From IMG/VR virus record IMGVR_UViG_3300025598_000029, positions 1 through 64,000 of that record: 64,000 nt of DNA; one strand, written 5' to 3'. The notes under the pieces are model-generated. The model made no database searches and was not told the origin of the DNA. It worked only from the letters and a program-made list of their open reading frames with translations. This document shows positions 51,514 to 60,769 of the stretch, piece after piece (within the stretch, counting starts at the first letter, position 1; the number at the start of each line of letters is the position of its first letter). This DNA is from a virus. The translations under genes and the position numbers were made by a program.

Positions 51514-52380
51514 ATGAGAGTACGCCCCTTTCCACAATATGCAGTAGAGCCAGTAGGCATTATGACCTACTCACAAGGTGTTCTTACTGACCCTGACAAT
51601 CAAAACGTTACGCTTAGCATTGTCAATTCTGATAACGGTACGGTTATTGTTCCTGCAGGAACTACTGCTACATACGAAAGCACAGGAACTTACCAATATA
51701 CGTTGACTGCTAATCAATCATCAATCCAAGGCAATTACAATGTTACTTGGAATTACACAATTAGTGGATCACCAAGAGTATATACAGATAGTATTGTTAT
51801 TACTGATCAGATGCCATATTGGAGCAACCTTAGCTACGATGAACGTCAAATGGTTACTGGGATTGTTCATAGGTTAGACAAGAGTTTTGACTCCACTGCT
51901 GGCGGACCTTACTTACAAGAACTTAATCAAAGTGGTTTTATCATGTATGAAGAAGTTGCAATGATCATGCAAGATGAAGCAATTGACTACATTAACTACG
52001 AGTTTCAACCTATCTTTAGCCCAGCTTATGAAATTGGTTTAAATGCTCAAGTCCCATTCCCAAGCACTTATTACGGTGTACTAGCTAGCCAGACTTATGC
52101 TCACTTCTTAAAGCACATTGCTCGTAACTATATTGAACAACCTTCACCACAAGGTATGAACGCTGCTTGGATGGATCGTAGAGATTACTACCAGAGATGG
52201 TGGCAATTGTACTTATTTGATAAAGAAATTGCTGACAAGCAACTACGTCAAATGAAGCGTCAGTTCATGGTTGGTTCACGCAGAAGTCTCTTGGTTGCTG
52301 GTGGTCTTATCCCACGAATGTTTGTCAACCCAGCACGTCCTCACTTCCAATACGCTGCAGCTAACATGGGTGGAGCATAA
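51514..52380 (+). CDS. Neck protein with N-terminal Ig-like domain
   Basis: A 288-residue protein. The N-terminal ~95 residues look like an Ig/FN3-type beta-sandwich (GVLTDPDNQNVTLSIVNSDN). The C-terminal helical part (YDERQMVTGIVHRLDKSFDS and FLKHIARNYIEQ) resembles head-tail adaptor proteins. Position just before the connector and tail genes supports a neck role. SD TAAGGAAAAAT. Confidence 0.6.
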   Translation: MRVRPFPQYAVEPVGIMTYSQGVLTDPDNQNVTLSIVNSDNGTVIVPAGTTATYESTGTYQYTLTANQSSIQGNYNVTWNYTISGSPRVYTDSIVITDQMPYWSNLSYDERQMVTGIVHRLDKSFDSTAGGPYLQELNQSGFIMYEEVAMIMQDEAIDYINYEFQPIFSPAYEIGLNAQVPFPSTYYGVLASQTYAHFLKHIARNYIEQPSPQGMNAAWMDRRDYYQRWWQLYLFDKEIADKQLRQMKRQFMVGSRRSLLVAGGLIPRMFVNPARPHFQYAAANMGGA

Positions 52381-52383
52381 TAA

Positions 52384-53070
52384 ATGTCTGGTATTGATCC
52401 ACAGCCAGGGCCGGTTGTACCCGGTGCCGGTGGACTATCCACCCAGCAAGAAAGCCCTCTTCTCGTTGTAAAACAACGTGAAATATGGGCTCAGACTGAC
52501 CAGCAACGTTTCCACGATGAAGCTTTGCAATGGTATGGAGAAGAAGTTATTGTACGTCAACTTTGGCGTGCAGAAGATGCTGCTCTTGGACTTGTAGGAT
52601 ACTGTCAACAATGCCAAGATAGCCCAAACCCATCACAACCTAATGCTGCTGTCCAATCACGAGTTAGCAAAGTATACCGTCAAACGGGTAATAGTTACTG
52701 TGGGACTTGTTATGGAACAACATTCAGTGGTGGATTTAAACCAACTTGTTATCACTTATATATGCTAGCTGCTGACACACCTCAAATTCGTATGAATCTA
52801 AGCACTGGTCAATTTTGGAAAGATAATCCAACTGTTCAGTTCAGCTGGTATCCAGAAATTAGAACTGGTGACTTAGTTGTTCGTGTAAACGAATGGTACG
52901 AAGAAACGCCAACATCGCTTGGAGATAGATTTCAAGTTAGTGCCGTAAGCCCACAAAGCATCCGCACTGGCCCAGGAACAAGTTATAGCCCAAGTGTTTA
53001 TGTTAACCAAACTTGTACTTTAGAAAACGTATTCCCAAGTGCTCCATACTACAATGTACCGGTGATTTAA
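52384..53070 (+). CDS. Head-tail connector candidate with Cys pairs
   Basis: A 228-residue protein with helices up to about 75, then CQQC, YCGTCYG and TCYH sites at about 78-130 that look like one or two zinc sites, and a beta-rich end (LVVRVNEWYEETP). It sits between the adaptor-like gene and the gp10-like gene. The role as a neck or stopper protein is inferred from order. The stop overlaps the next ATG. Confidence 0.58.
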   Translation: MSGIDPQPGPVVPGAGGLSTQQESPLLVVKQREIWAQTDQQRFHDEALQWYGEEVIVRQLWRAEDAALGLVGYCQQCQDSPNPSQPNAAVQSRVSKVYRQTGNSYCGTCYGTTFSGGFKPTCYHLYMLAADTPQIRMNLSTGQFWKDNPTVQFSWYPEIRTGDLVVRVNEWYEETPTSLGDRFQVSAVSPQSIRTGPGTSYSPSVYVNQTCTLENVFPSAPYYNVPVI

Positions 53071-53591
53071 TGTACGAAGGAATAGCAGCACCAGATGCAT
53101 TGACACAACGTTTAGCTAGACGTGCAGTCGAGATTGCTCAAGTCATTGGACCACGTAAAAGTGGTAAAGCACTAAACAGTTTGATCCCTTTTTATCAAAC
53201 TGGTGTAATAGGTATTGAAGTTCCTGATGAAGTAGCTTATCTAATGGATCTAGACCAAGGTATTAAAGCTCACGCAATGGTTGATTTATCAGGAAGAGTT
53301 ATACCAATTAGGAACACAGACGGAACTATTTCTTTTAGACGAGCTGGCGCTAACCAAATTGGCAATATCCCTATTATTACTAGATTAGCTAAAGATGGAA
53401 GAATTAAAGAAAGCAAGCCTGAATGGGTATATCCTAAGAAGCCTGCATTGAAGGTATTAGAAAATTCATTAAACGCAAGCGTTGAAGAATGGAAAAGAAC
53501 TGTTACTTCTAAAGAAGTATTAAATCTTTTGATGCAGACTGATGCAAAAGACGATTTAGGAGAAATCTTTTACGGAAAGAATATGATATAA
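53070..53591 (+). CDS. HK97 gp10-like tail completion protein
   Basis: A 173-residue protein from ATG 53070. LARRAVEIAQVIGPRKSGKALNSL, then IGIEVPDEVAYLMDLDQGI and WKRTVTSKEVLN follow the HK97 gp10 family layout (helix, basic loop, beta sheet, C-terminal helix). This family joins the tail to the head. The TAATG overlap with the upstream gene confirms the start. Confidence 0.72.
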   Translation: MYEGIAAPDALTQRLARRAVEIAQVIGPRKSGKALNSLIPFYQTGVIGIEVPDEVAYLMDLDQGIKAHAMVDLSGRVIPIRNTDGTISFRRAGANQIGNIPIITRLAKDGRIKESKPEWVYPKKPALKVLENSLNASVEEWKRTVTSKEVLNLLMQTDAKDDLGEIFYGKNMI

Positions 53592-53592
53592 A

Positions 53593-54255
53593 ATGTTTAC
53601 TACAGCCGTAAAAACCGCAATCGTTGAAGCACTTCAAGCCGGGTTCTCAGCTCTAGCATCTGCTCCAATTGATACTAGCCTCGATCTGGTTCCAAACAGC
53701 GTAACAATTGAGTATCCACTCGAACTAGTTGCATGGCCAGCAGTCTTTGTGCAGTTCAGACCAAGTAAAATTCAATGGTCAGGTCTTAACCCAGACATTT
53801 ATACAGCTGCTTCAGGCGGTATAGTTATTAGTGGTACAACTTATTCTGGAACTCAAAGTTCAAGAACAGGCTACTTTGAAGGTAGCATAGATTTACAAAT
53901 TATGGCTATGCACAGCGAAGAGCGAGACCGCCTATACGATAGCGTTGCTAATTTGATCCTTATGGGTCAGGGTAGCCCAGCTAGCACAGCGTTTTTTAAT
54001 AGCATTGTTAACAACAATTTGCTGGGTATGACCTTACTTTTGGATACTTTTACCCCATTAGGTGACAGCGTTAGCGTTGGGACCCCATGGAGTCCAGAAG
54101 AATTGACTTATGAGGCTAGCATAAGAGTCCAATGTATAGGTGACTTTTATGAGAATAAGTACAACTACGTACTACCTGAATTCACAATTGTTACCGCTAG
54201 CGGAACTATGGTTGCTAACCCTTATTCTACACCAAATGAAACAAATACCTTATAA
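53593..54255 (+). CDS. Tail terminator candidate
   Basis: A 220-residue protein. It starts two bases after the gp10-like stop, and the sheath gene follows after a 65-base gap. The fold pattern (helix, PLELVAWPAVFVQFRPSKI, EGSIDLQIMAMHSEERDRLYDSV, YEASIRVQCIGDFY) is like the alpha/beta tail terminators that cap the tube. No strict family match; position gives most of the support. Confidence 0.6.
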   Translation: MFTTAVKTAIVEALQAGFSALASAPIDTSLDLVPNSVTIEYPLELVAWPAVFVQFRPSKIQWSGLNPDIYTAASGGIVISGTTYSGTQSSRTGYFEGSIDLQIMAMHSEERDRLYDSVANLILMGQGSPASTAFFNSIVNNNLLGMTLLLDTFTPLGDSVSVGTPWSPEELTYEASIRVQCIGDFYENKYNYVLPEFTIVTASGTMVANPYSTPNETNTL

Positions 54256-54320
54256 TAAAACTGGTAAAAGAAATACTGTAAAACAATCGCGATTATGCAT
54301 AAGGCATTGAAGGAGAATGT

Positions 54321-55868
54321 ATGCCCATTTCCAACTATCAGATTCCAGGTGTTTATGTCACGCAGTCTGGCACATCGCTGACAGCTATAAACCCTACAAA
54401 TCTTAATATTCTATTGCTTGCTGACCAGCCTGTCGCTGGTAGCAATACTGACACGTTCTATAACATCACTGCTACATCCGGTGTAACAATCGGTCAACTT
54501 ACTACCCCTATGGTCAACACGACTTCAACGGGTACTTACACTTCTTTCTCTGGTTACACTGTAACTTGGGTTAGTGGTAGCACAACTGTTACTGGTACTT
54601 ACGGTGTTAACTTTACTGTCAGCACCGCCAGTGGTCAGCCTTTTAGTGCTATAACTACAGTTGGAACCACAACTGGCGTTGGACTTCCAAGTGGAACTGT
54701 TTCTGTTACATACGGTCACAACTGGGCAGCATACGGAACTTATTACGATTTTAATACACTCACCAACACAATTGGTGCTGCTATCAGTGGAACAACAATT
54801 AATAATCCAGCTGTGCTTGCTGCACAATTTGCATTCCAAAATGGTGCAAATGTTGTACAAGTTCTTCCTGTAGCTCGTATTTCATCAAGCGGACAAAGTG
54901 CTGCTACTACTACCGACTGGAACCGTGCACTTGCAACTAACGGTACAGGTAGTGACCCAACATACCTTTCATCATTCGCTGGCGTAGACGTAATTGTCCC
55001 ACTCTATGGTTTTGTTACCAATGGGCAAGTTACTGCTTACGCAAACGGTACGGTTGCTAGCACATTGGCTGCGTACCTTACTAGCCAAAATAGCAATGGT
55101 AATTACCAGCGTGCCTTCCTTGGTTTTGATGGAACCTCTAACCAGATCACTACTTCAGGTGTGCAATCATTTGTTGGTGGAATTGGTGCAAGCAATGCAG
55201 GTACACGAGTCAGTGTTGTATTCCCAGGTTCTATTAACTACAACCCAGGATTGAATACTAATACTGGACTTACCAACGTTAACTTCAATATCCCTGGTTA
55301 CTACCTTGCTGCTGCAATCGCTGGTACTTTTGTAGGACAGACTCAAGTTAGCACCCCTATTACAAATAAGATTGTTTATGGATTTAATTACATCCCTAAC
55401 CAAATTAGCCTTACGGACGCAGCTACCAACTATCTACCTTATGGTGTTACTACAGTTTACCAAAAGCGTGACGGTAACCTCTGGATTCTACAGGGTCTTA
55501 CAACTAATGTAAATAACTGGTTGACACAAGAAATATCAATCAATGCTGTTGGTGACCGCTTAGCTAACAACGTTCGACGTGACTTGGTCAATAGTGCACT
55601 TATTGGTGGTCCTTTGACACAGATTACTACTGGTGCTGCGCTTTCAACAGTGCAAGGTACTTTGATCAATGCAAAGGCATCTGGACTTATCCAAAGTTAC
55701 CAGAATATTAATTACACAGTTAACCCATCTAACCCAACGACTGTAAATATTACTTTCCAATATTCTCCGACGTATCCGATTAATTACATCCAGACTACTT
55801 TGAGCCTAAATACTCAAACTGGTACCGTAATTACGAATAATACTCAGAGCAATCTTGTAGTCTACTAG
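54321..55868 (+). CDS. Tail sheath protein
   Basis: A 515-residue protein beginning MPISNYQIPGVYVTQSGTSL. The N-terminal IPGVYV start and the conserved C-terminal segment (NNWLTQEISINAVGDRLANN, with VNITFQYSPTYPINYIQTTL at the end) are sheath signatures. A long Thr/Gly-rich insertion domain lies between. It proves a contractile tail. Strong SD (GAAGGAGAATGT). Confidence 0.88.
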   Translation: MPISNYQIPGVYVTQSGTSLTAINPTNLNILLLADQPVAGSNTDTFYNITATSGVTIGQLTTPMVNTTSTGTYTSFSGYTVTWVSGSTTVTGTYGVNFTVSTASGQPFSAITTVGTTTGVGLPSGTVSVTYGHNWAAYGTYYDFNTLTNTIGAAISGTTINNPAVLAAQFAFQNGANVVQVLPVARISSSGQSAATTTDWNRALATNGTGSDPTYLSSFAGVDVIVPLYGFVTNGQVTAYANGTVASTLAAYLTSQNSNGNYQRAFLGFDGTSNQITTSGVQSFVGGIGASNAGTRVSVVFPGSINYNPGLNTNTGLTNVNFNIPGYYLAAAIAGTFVGQTQVSTPITNKIVYGFNYIPNQISLTDAATNYLPYGVTTVYQKRDGNLWILQGLTTNVNNWLTQEISINAVGDRLANNVRRDLVNSALIGGPLTQITTGAALSTVQGTLINAKASGLIQSYQNINYTVNPSNPTTVNITFQYSPTYPINYIQTTLSLNTQTGTVITNNTQSNLVVY

Positions 55869-55880
55869 GAGCAATAAAAA

Positions 55881-56357
55881 ATGGCAACTTCACTATTTCG
55901 CGTAGGTGGACACTATACTGCGTTCACCTACAATGGACAGGCACTAGCCTATGCTCAGGTTATCAATGAGCGAGGCCCACAGCCTGTAGCACAACCACAG
56001 CCTATCCAACCTTTGGATAACGCTTACCCAATTGAGATTGCTTTGCCTGCTGCTTTGAATGCAGGATATCTCGAAATCACATTCCTAGAACAATGGAATG
56101 CTGAAGTATGGGCACAATTGGGTGCAAACTTTGCTAATGCAGCTGACCTCCTTGACGTGTTCAAGGCTCAACTTGCTCAAGGCGAAGTCCAGTGCATAAA
56201 AGTCATCAATAAGCCAGACGGTACCCAGCGTAGAATTACTTACACTGGTTGTGTCGTAGTTAACGTCACAGTTGATGAATTAATCCAAATTGGAACAATG
56301 ACTATTCCCAAGACGATTACAATCATGTACCGTCAAAGAACCGAAACTCTAAATTAA
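55881..56357 (+). CDS. Tail tube protein
   Basis: A 158-residue protein directly after the sheath, the usual place of the tube. It has a beta-rich N-terminus (FRVGGHYTAFTYNGQALAYA), a helix around 60-90 and a final beta hairpin (VTVDELIQIGTMTIPKTITI). Size fits myoviral tube subunits. SD TAGGAGCAATAAAAA. Confidence 0.72.
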   Translation: MATSLFRVGGHYTAFTYNGQALAYAQVINERGPQPVAQPQPIQPLDNAYPIEIALPAALNAGYLEITFLEQWNAEVWAQLGANFANAADLLDVFKAQLAQGEVQCIKVINKPDGTQRRITYTGCVVVNVTVDELIQIGTMTIPKTITIMYRQRTETLN

Positions 56358-56374
56358 GAAAGGCATGAAATAAA

Positions 56375-57358
56375 ATGTCCGTACGTTCATATGTAATTCA
56401 ATTGCAGGCAGGAGTGGGTCAAGCCATTCTTCCTGATCACCGTAAGATGGTCCCAGGTGTACAATACGTGGTAGATGCTGATACGTTCTCAAAGATTAGC
56501 CTAGGTGCTCGTCAGAATGTTATCAAAGTTGTCACTGTTAACACTGACCTTACCACTGCTAGTGGTGGTTTTGTACCTGCCCAAGTATCAAATGGTGTAA
56601 ATACCCAGTTGTTTGGTGGAAATGGTCCACTCAGCCTCCTCGGTACTGTAAGCAACACTCTTAGCACATTCAGCATTGCTGGTTTTGCTGCTCAAGGAGC
56701 TGCTGCTGGTGGAACCACTGGTGCTGGTGCTGGTATTGGAACACCACAAGACACACTACTAGGATCTTTCCAACCTTACTCACTAACTGGTCCTGATGGT
56801 GCTCGTTACCAACTCGTTTATAATGGAACTGCTACTACCATTTCAGGTGGTTGGGCAACGGTATGGCAAGACGAAAGCAATGGTTACGTATCAACTGCTT
56901 CTGGTATCACATACCAAGTCAAGCAAGATGGTCAAGGCGTTTCATATGTTATTAGCGCCAATACAACTCTTAGCGGTGTAAACGGAAACGTTACTACTGT
57001 TGGTACTAAGCAAGGTGCTTTCTCAGGTGTTGCACTTGTTAACATTCCTGCTGGTTACTTTGGTTTCACTCAAATCGAAGGTATTTGCCCATCAGTTGCT
57101 GTCGTTAGCGGTACTGCCGTTGGAACTGCAGTTGGTGTTGTAGCAACTAGCAACGCTGGTTACCTTGGAGTTCCTGCTTCAACTACCACAGCTGTTAGCT
57201 CACTTGGTGTTGTAACTGGTAGCCCACTTGCTAATAACATTGCTGGTACAACGCTTACTACTCCTGCTTCAGGTACTAACGGTCAGTTTTTTGCTCAAGT
57301 TGAACTCCGTAGCCGCAGAAGCAAGAAGCCTTACAACCGCTTCCTTAACAAAAACTAA
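56375..57358 (+). CDS. Unknown structural protein after the tube
   Basis: A 327-residue protein, Gly/Thr/Val-rich, with MSVRSYVIQLQAG at the start, a hydrophobic beta core and a C-terminal basic tail (RSRRSKKPYNRF). It could be a second tube-like or decoration protein. No family recognised, but its place between tube and chaperone is rarely empty of structural genes. Confidence 0.58.
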   Translation: MSVRSYVIQLQAGVGQAILPDHRKMVPGVQYVVDADTFSKISLGARQNVIKVVTVNTDLTTASGGFVPAQVSNGVNTQLFGGNGPLSLLGTVSNTLSTFSIAGFAAQGAAAGGTTGAGAGIGTPQDTLLGSFQPYSLTGPDGARYQLVYNGTATTISGGWATVWQDESNGYVSTASGITYQVKQDGQGVSYVISANTTLSGVNGNVTTVGTKQGAFSGVALVNIPAGYFGFTQIEGICPSVAVVSGTAVGTAVGVVATSNAGYLGVPASTTTAVSSLGVVTGSPLANNIAGTTLTTPASGTNGQFFAQVELRSRRSKKPYNRFLNKN

Positions 57359-57408
57359 TTAAGCTAATGTGGTAGGCTTTGAATAGAAGCCCTAGATCCA
57401 AAGGAAAC

Positions 57409-57936
57409 ATGACAACGAAGAATGGAATCGGATGGGGGAGTGAAGACCTCCCCCAGACCGAAACAAGTAAGAACATCGATAGCTTTCCAGAAGAATGGAA
57501 AGATGATTTCGAAGGCCTGCTCTTTTTAGGTTATTTACAACGTGAAGTCACAAAAGTGCCTTTCCACAAGTTTGTGGTTAGAACATTGACTATTAACGAA
57601 AAGCTAGAAATTAGTCTATTGACAAAGCCGTACCTAGATACTGTTGGGTACGCTCGTTCTTACAAATCTGCTATCGTTGCTGCCGGATTGGTTAGTGTTG
57701 ATGGTAGGGATCTAATCCCTGGTAATAAAAATATTAACGTAGTTAGACAAAAGTATGATTACGTAGTCAATAATTGGTATGATACTATTATTGATATTCT
57801 TTACGAAGAAATTGATTCTCTTGAAAACCGTGTAATTATGGTATTGCAAGAACTCGGTATTATTGAACCAGTTGTCCCTTTTGATATCTTTGAAAAGGTA
57901 GAAGAGGAACTGGATATCCCAAAAGATGGGAAGTAG
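57409..57936 (+). CDS. Tail assembly chaperone (upstream, zero frame)
   Basis: A 175-residue protein from ATG 57409 (AAGGAAAC SD); the TTG at 57379 is ignored. Acidic, helical, with VPFHKFVVRTLTINEKLEIS and IINVV-type blocks like gpG-style chaperones. It stops at TAG 57934-57936, twelve bases after a CCCAAAA heptamer in the right phase for -1 slippage. With slippage the product runs 140 residues further. Position between tube and tape measure is the classic place. Confidence 0.8.
   Translation: MTTKNGIGWGSEDLPQTETSKNIDSFPEEWKDDFEGLLFLGYLQREVTKVPFHKFVVRTLTINEKLEISLLTKPYLDTVGYARSYKSAIVAAGLVSVDGRDLIPGNKNINVVRQKYDYVVNNWYDTIIDILYEEIDSLENRVIMVLQELGIIEPVVPFDIFEKVEEELDIPKDGK
57918..57924 (+). promoter_or_regulatory. 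-1 frameshift slippery heptamer C CCA AAA
   Basis: The zero frame reads ATC CCA AAA GAT GGG AAG TAG. Moving back one base at CCA-AAA gives AGA TGG GAA GTA GAT CCG TAT GTG, which runs open into the downstream frame. No other stop interrupts. The X-XXY-YYZ form with X=C and Y=Z=A fits a -1 programmed slip. A downstream pseudoknot was not identified. Confidence 0.75.
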
Positions 57937-57944
57937 ATCCGTAT

Positions 57945-58346
57945 GTGATCGAGAATAGTGAGATTGCCAATCTTACTGGTGTTTTTACCAGAGGCAACCT
58001 CAATGTAGTACAACAACAAATCCTTGTAACGCATACTATCCGTAAACGTAGACAAGAAAATGAGTTAGAAGAACTTCGTTTTGAACAGAATCTGTTTATA
58101 AACAACCCAGAGTTCCATAGCATTTACATGAAGAAAAAACAAGAAGAGGAAGAGATGGGCGATGTCGTCTGGCTTACTCCTCAAAGTATTGAAGAACAAC
58201 GTGAGCTCGATAAGGTATTCGCAGAAATGGCAAAACCTCAACAAAGAACACCTGAAGAAATCGCCGCTGACGCAGCTTTTGTCGAACAAATGACTTTAAA
58301 CAACCCATTTGATGGCATAGATATAGACGAGATAGGAGGTGATTAA
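57945..58346 (+). CDS. Tail assembly chaperone, -1 frame extension
   Basis: A downstream frame open from the slip site to TAA at 58344-58346. On its own it would need the GTG at 57945, which lacks a decent SD, giving 133 residues; joined through the -1 slip the fusion is 172 + 140 = 312 residues. It is charged, helix-rich and coiled-coil-like (HTIRKRRQENELEELRFEQN), with an acidic end. The ratio of short to long chaperone controls tail assembly in known phages. It ends inside the SD of the tape-measure gene. Confidence 0.75.
   Translation: MIENSEIANLTGVFTRGNLNVVQQQILVTHTIRKRRQENELEELRFEQNLFINNPEFHSIYMKKKQEEEEMGDVVWLTPQSIEEQRELDKVFAEMAKPQQRTPEEIAADAAFVEQMTLNNPFDGIDIDEIGGD
58334..58343 (+). 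promoter_or_regulatory. Extended Shine-Dalgarno for the tape-measure gene
   Basis: AGGAGGTGAT is a 10-base match to the consensus 16S rRNA 3' end, sitting at 58334-58343 and placing AGGAGG six bases before ATG 58346. It also codes the last residues of the chaperone extension, so strong initiation and translational coupling are expected. Confidence 0.85.
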
Positions 58347-60763
58347 TGGCTACAGGTGATCCACTTGAGATACCGGTAAATTTTCAAGATAATACCGGTT
58401 CTACAGTACAAGGTTTTCAACAACTCGCTTCTGTAACAAAACAAATACGTGACGACGTAGAAGCCATTGATACCGCTATTTCTGGCGTTACTGATCGTGC
58501 AGACAAACTAAGAGGTTATTTCCAAGAAAACTTAGATGTTGTTACTGGAATTAAATCTATTTTAGAGATTGTATCAACACAAGCACAAGCTAACCAAGCT
58601 ACATTTAGCAACCTTGTAATGCAATTGCAAGAAATGATGAATAGCGCAAGAGGCCTCGGCGGCAATGCCAATATGGGTCAAGCTATGCAGATGCTTGGTT
58701 TTGGTGGTAACACTGGTGCTGGTTACTTTGGTAACACTGGTTCTGGTGGATATAGTCAAAGCATCACTTCATCCGTAGACTTTTCTACTGACCCTAACGT
58801 ACAAAGAACTTCCATTAATAACAGATTCGCTGGTAAGTCTAGAGACTTTAGCGATCTTATGTCAGGAATATCTGGTGGCAATGGCAATAATATAGTACCA
58901 CCAAACGCACCTCCATCTGGTGGATATGACGAAGAAGACGATGGTAGAAAAAGAGTCTTTGGCAATGCTCTAAGCCAAATAATTTCACCTACAGTTAATA
59001 ATCAAGTGCCTAACGATTCTTTGCAAACAAGGCTTCAAGCGCAACTTAAAAATAATTATTCAAATATTGCTGATAGCATTATTGCTCAAAAAAAAGAAGG
59101 CAGAGCAGCAGAAGTTGCCTACAGACAATCTACTAATTTAATTACTAGAACACTTGGAAATAGAGCTGGTAGCTTTTACAAAAGTGTTCTTGGTAATCTT
59201 GGTATTGATAGAGAAACACTTAGACAAGCTCAAGCTGAAGCTAAATATGAAAATGTTCTTGATGCAAATGGTAACCCAACGTATTATCCTGGTAGTACCA
59301 TACCAATTCAACAACGCACAAGCGAAATCGTTTCCGGTGGCACTGAAGATAAAATGCTTAAAATTGCTGACCACATTACAAGCATATTTGGATCTAAACT
59401 ATTAACAAAATTTACTGAATTTGCTGGCTATGCAAATATTGCATCCGGAATTTACGGGGGTGCCGTTGCTATTGCTAACCAAGCACGACAAATTACTGGT
59501 TTTGCCCAAGCACAAGGACAAAACGTTGGTCAAGTAGATTATGGACGTAGCGCTGGACAAGCCCTTAGTGCTTTTGTACAATCTGGATTTAATCTTAATC
59601 CATCTTTCAGTATGGCCGATGTTATGCAAGCTCAAAACAATGCTCAAGCTCTTGGTCTAAGAGGCGGAAACATACAACAATATGTTAATAATGCTTTGCA
59701 ATTTAAGACACAATATGGTTTAAATGCACAACAAACTCAACAAATCATTGGTGGTGGTTTAGCTGCCGGTGTAAACATGGGCGATACTGCTAACGCTTTT
59801 GCTTATGTACGTCAACTTGAAAATAATACTCAAACAAGTACAGCATATGGTAATCAAGCTTTTATGACTGGAATGTCTCAATATGCTGCTGGAGGAGCTA
59901 CCGGCGTTGTAGCTGCGCAACTAGGTGCACAAGCTGCTCAATTTGGTGCAGGAAACTTTGTTTTGCAAGCACAAGGTGCAACTGGTACAGAGTTGTTAGG
60001 AACACAATTAGGCAATGCTTTGATGGCGCAAGCTCTTGGTACAAGTTACATGGGTCTATATGCAACAGAACGTAAATCTACTTCAGCACAATTGCAGACT
60101 GCTACATATACTTCTGATGAACAAATCCTACATTGGGCACAAATTGATACAACAACTGATTATCAAGGTAGCCAAAAAAAGTTTGATGATAAAAACGCTG
60201 GTCAATATATGATCTTATCTGCTATCATGAGTCAACCTTCAATGGGTTCTGCTATAAATAAACAAGGTGACACACCACAACACGCAGGTAATTGGGCATG
60301 GGGCGTTGTAAAACAAGTACAAACTGCAAAAAAATATGGTGCACCTGTCGCATTCACTGATGCTACTGCTAGCGGTAATGTAAAGAAAATAGTTGATCAG
60401 ACAAATCAAGCTGCTCCAGGCGGACAGCTTCGTATTAGAGGTGCTAGTTCAGAATATGTTTTTAAACAAGAACAAGAACATGCTCTAGAAGCACTTAATA
60501 AAGTAACTCAAGGTACAATCAATGTGCCAAAATCTGTTTACCAAGAAGCTTATAATGCCTATCAATCAGGAGATTATACGACTGCTACACAAGATATTTA
60601 TGGATATAAAGCACCAAGCAATAACAATAATGCATCAACATCACATGTTAGCCTTAGTTTTAATCCATCTACTGCACAAGCTCTTAGCTTTTCTATGCAA
60701 AACAATGCAGCTGGTTATACTACTGGCACTATACCACTTACTAAAATACCAAAACATTTATGA
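58346..60763 (+). CDS. Tape measure protein
   Basis: An 805-residue protein, long and helical, Gln/Ala/Asn-rich, starting with PLEIPVNFQDN and a coiled-coil region (LASVTKQIRDDVEAIDTAIS). The middle has a hydrophobic stretch around 355-385 (FTEFAGYANIASGIYGGAVA), as in tape measures that enter the membrane. Position after the frameshifted chaperone settles the call. At about 0.15 nm per residue the tail would be near 120 nm; this is an estimate only. No lytic domain seen. Confidence 0.85.
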   Translation: MATGDPLEIPVNFQDNTGSTVQGFQQLASVTKQIRDDVEAIDTAISGVTDRADKLRGYFQENLDVVTGIKSILEIVSTQAQANQATFSNLVMQLQEMMNSARGLGGNANMGQAMQMLGFGGNTGAGYFGNTGSGGYSQSITSSVDFSTDPNVQRTSINNRFAGKSRDFSDLMSGISGGNGNNIVPPNAPPSGGYDEEDDGRKRVFGNALSQIISPTVNNQVPNDSLQTRLQAQLKNNYSNIADSIIAQKKEGRAAEVAYRQSTNLITRTLGNRAGSFYKSVLGNLGIDRETLRQAQAEAKYENVLDANGNPTYYPGSTIPIQQRTSEIVSGGTEDKMLKIADHITSIFGSKLLTKFTEFAGYANIASGIYGGAVAIANQARQITGFAQAQGQNVGQVDYGRSAGQALSAFVQSGFNLNPSFSMADVMQAQNNAQALGLRGGNIQQYVNNALQFKTQYGLNAQQTQQIIGGGLAAGVNMGDTANAFAYVRQLENNTQTSTAYGNQAFMTGMSQYAAGGATGVVAAQLGAQAAQFGAGNFVLQAQGATGTELLGTQLGNALMAQALGTSYMGLYATERKSTSAQLQTATYTSDEQILHWAQIDTTTDYQGSQKKFDDKNAGQYMILSAIMSQPSMGSAINKQGDTPQHAGNWAWGVVKQVQTAKKYGAPVAFTDATASGNVKKIVDQTNQAAPGGQLRIRGASSEYVFKQEQEHALEALNKVTQGTINVPKSVYQEAYNAYQSGDYTTATQDIYGYKAPSNNNNASTSHVSLSFNPSTAQALSFSMQNNAAGYTTGTIPLTKIPKHL

Positions 60764-60769
60764 TAAATT

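Noticed and set aside
57379-57408. TTG start for the chaperone
   Set aside because: The ATG at 57409 has a clear AAGGAAAC SD and gives the expected N-terminus.
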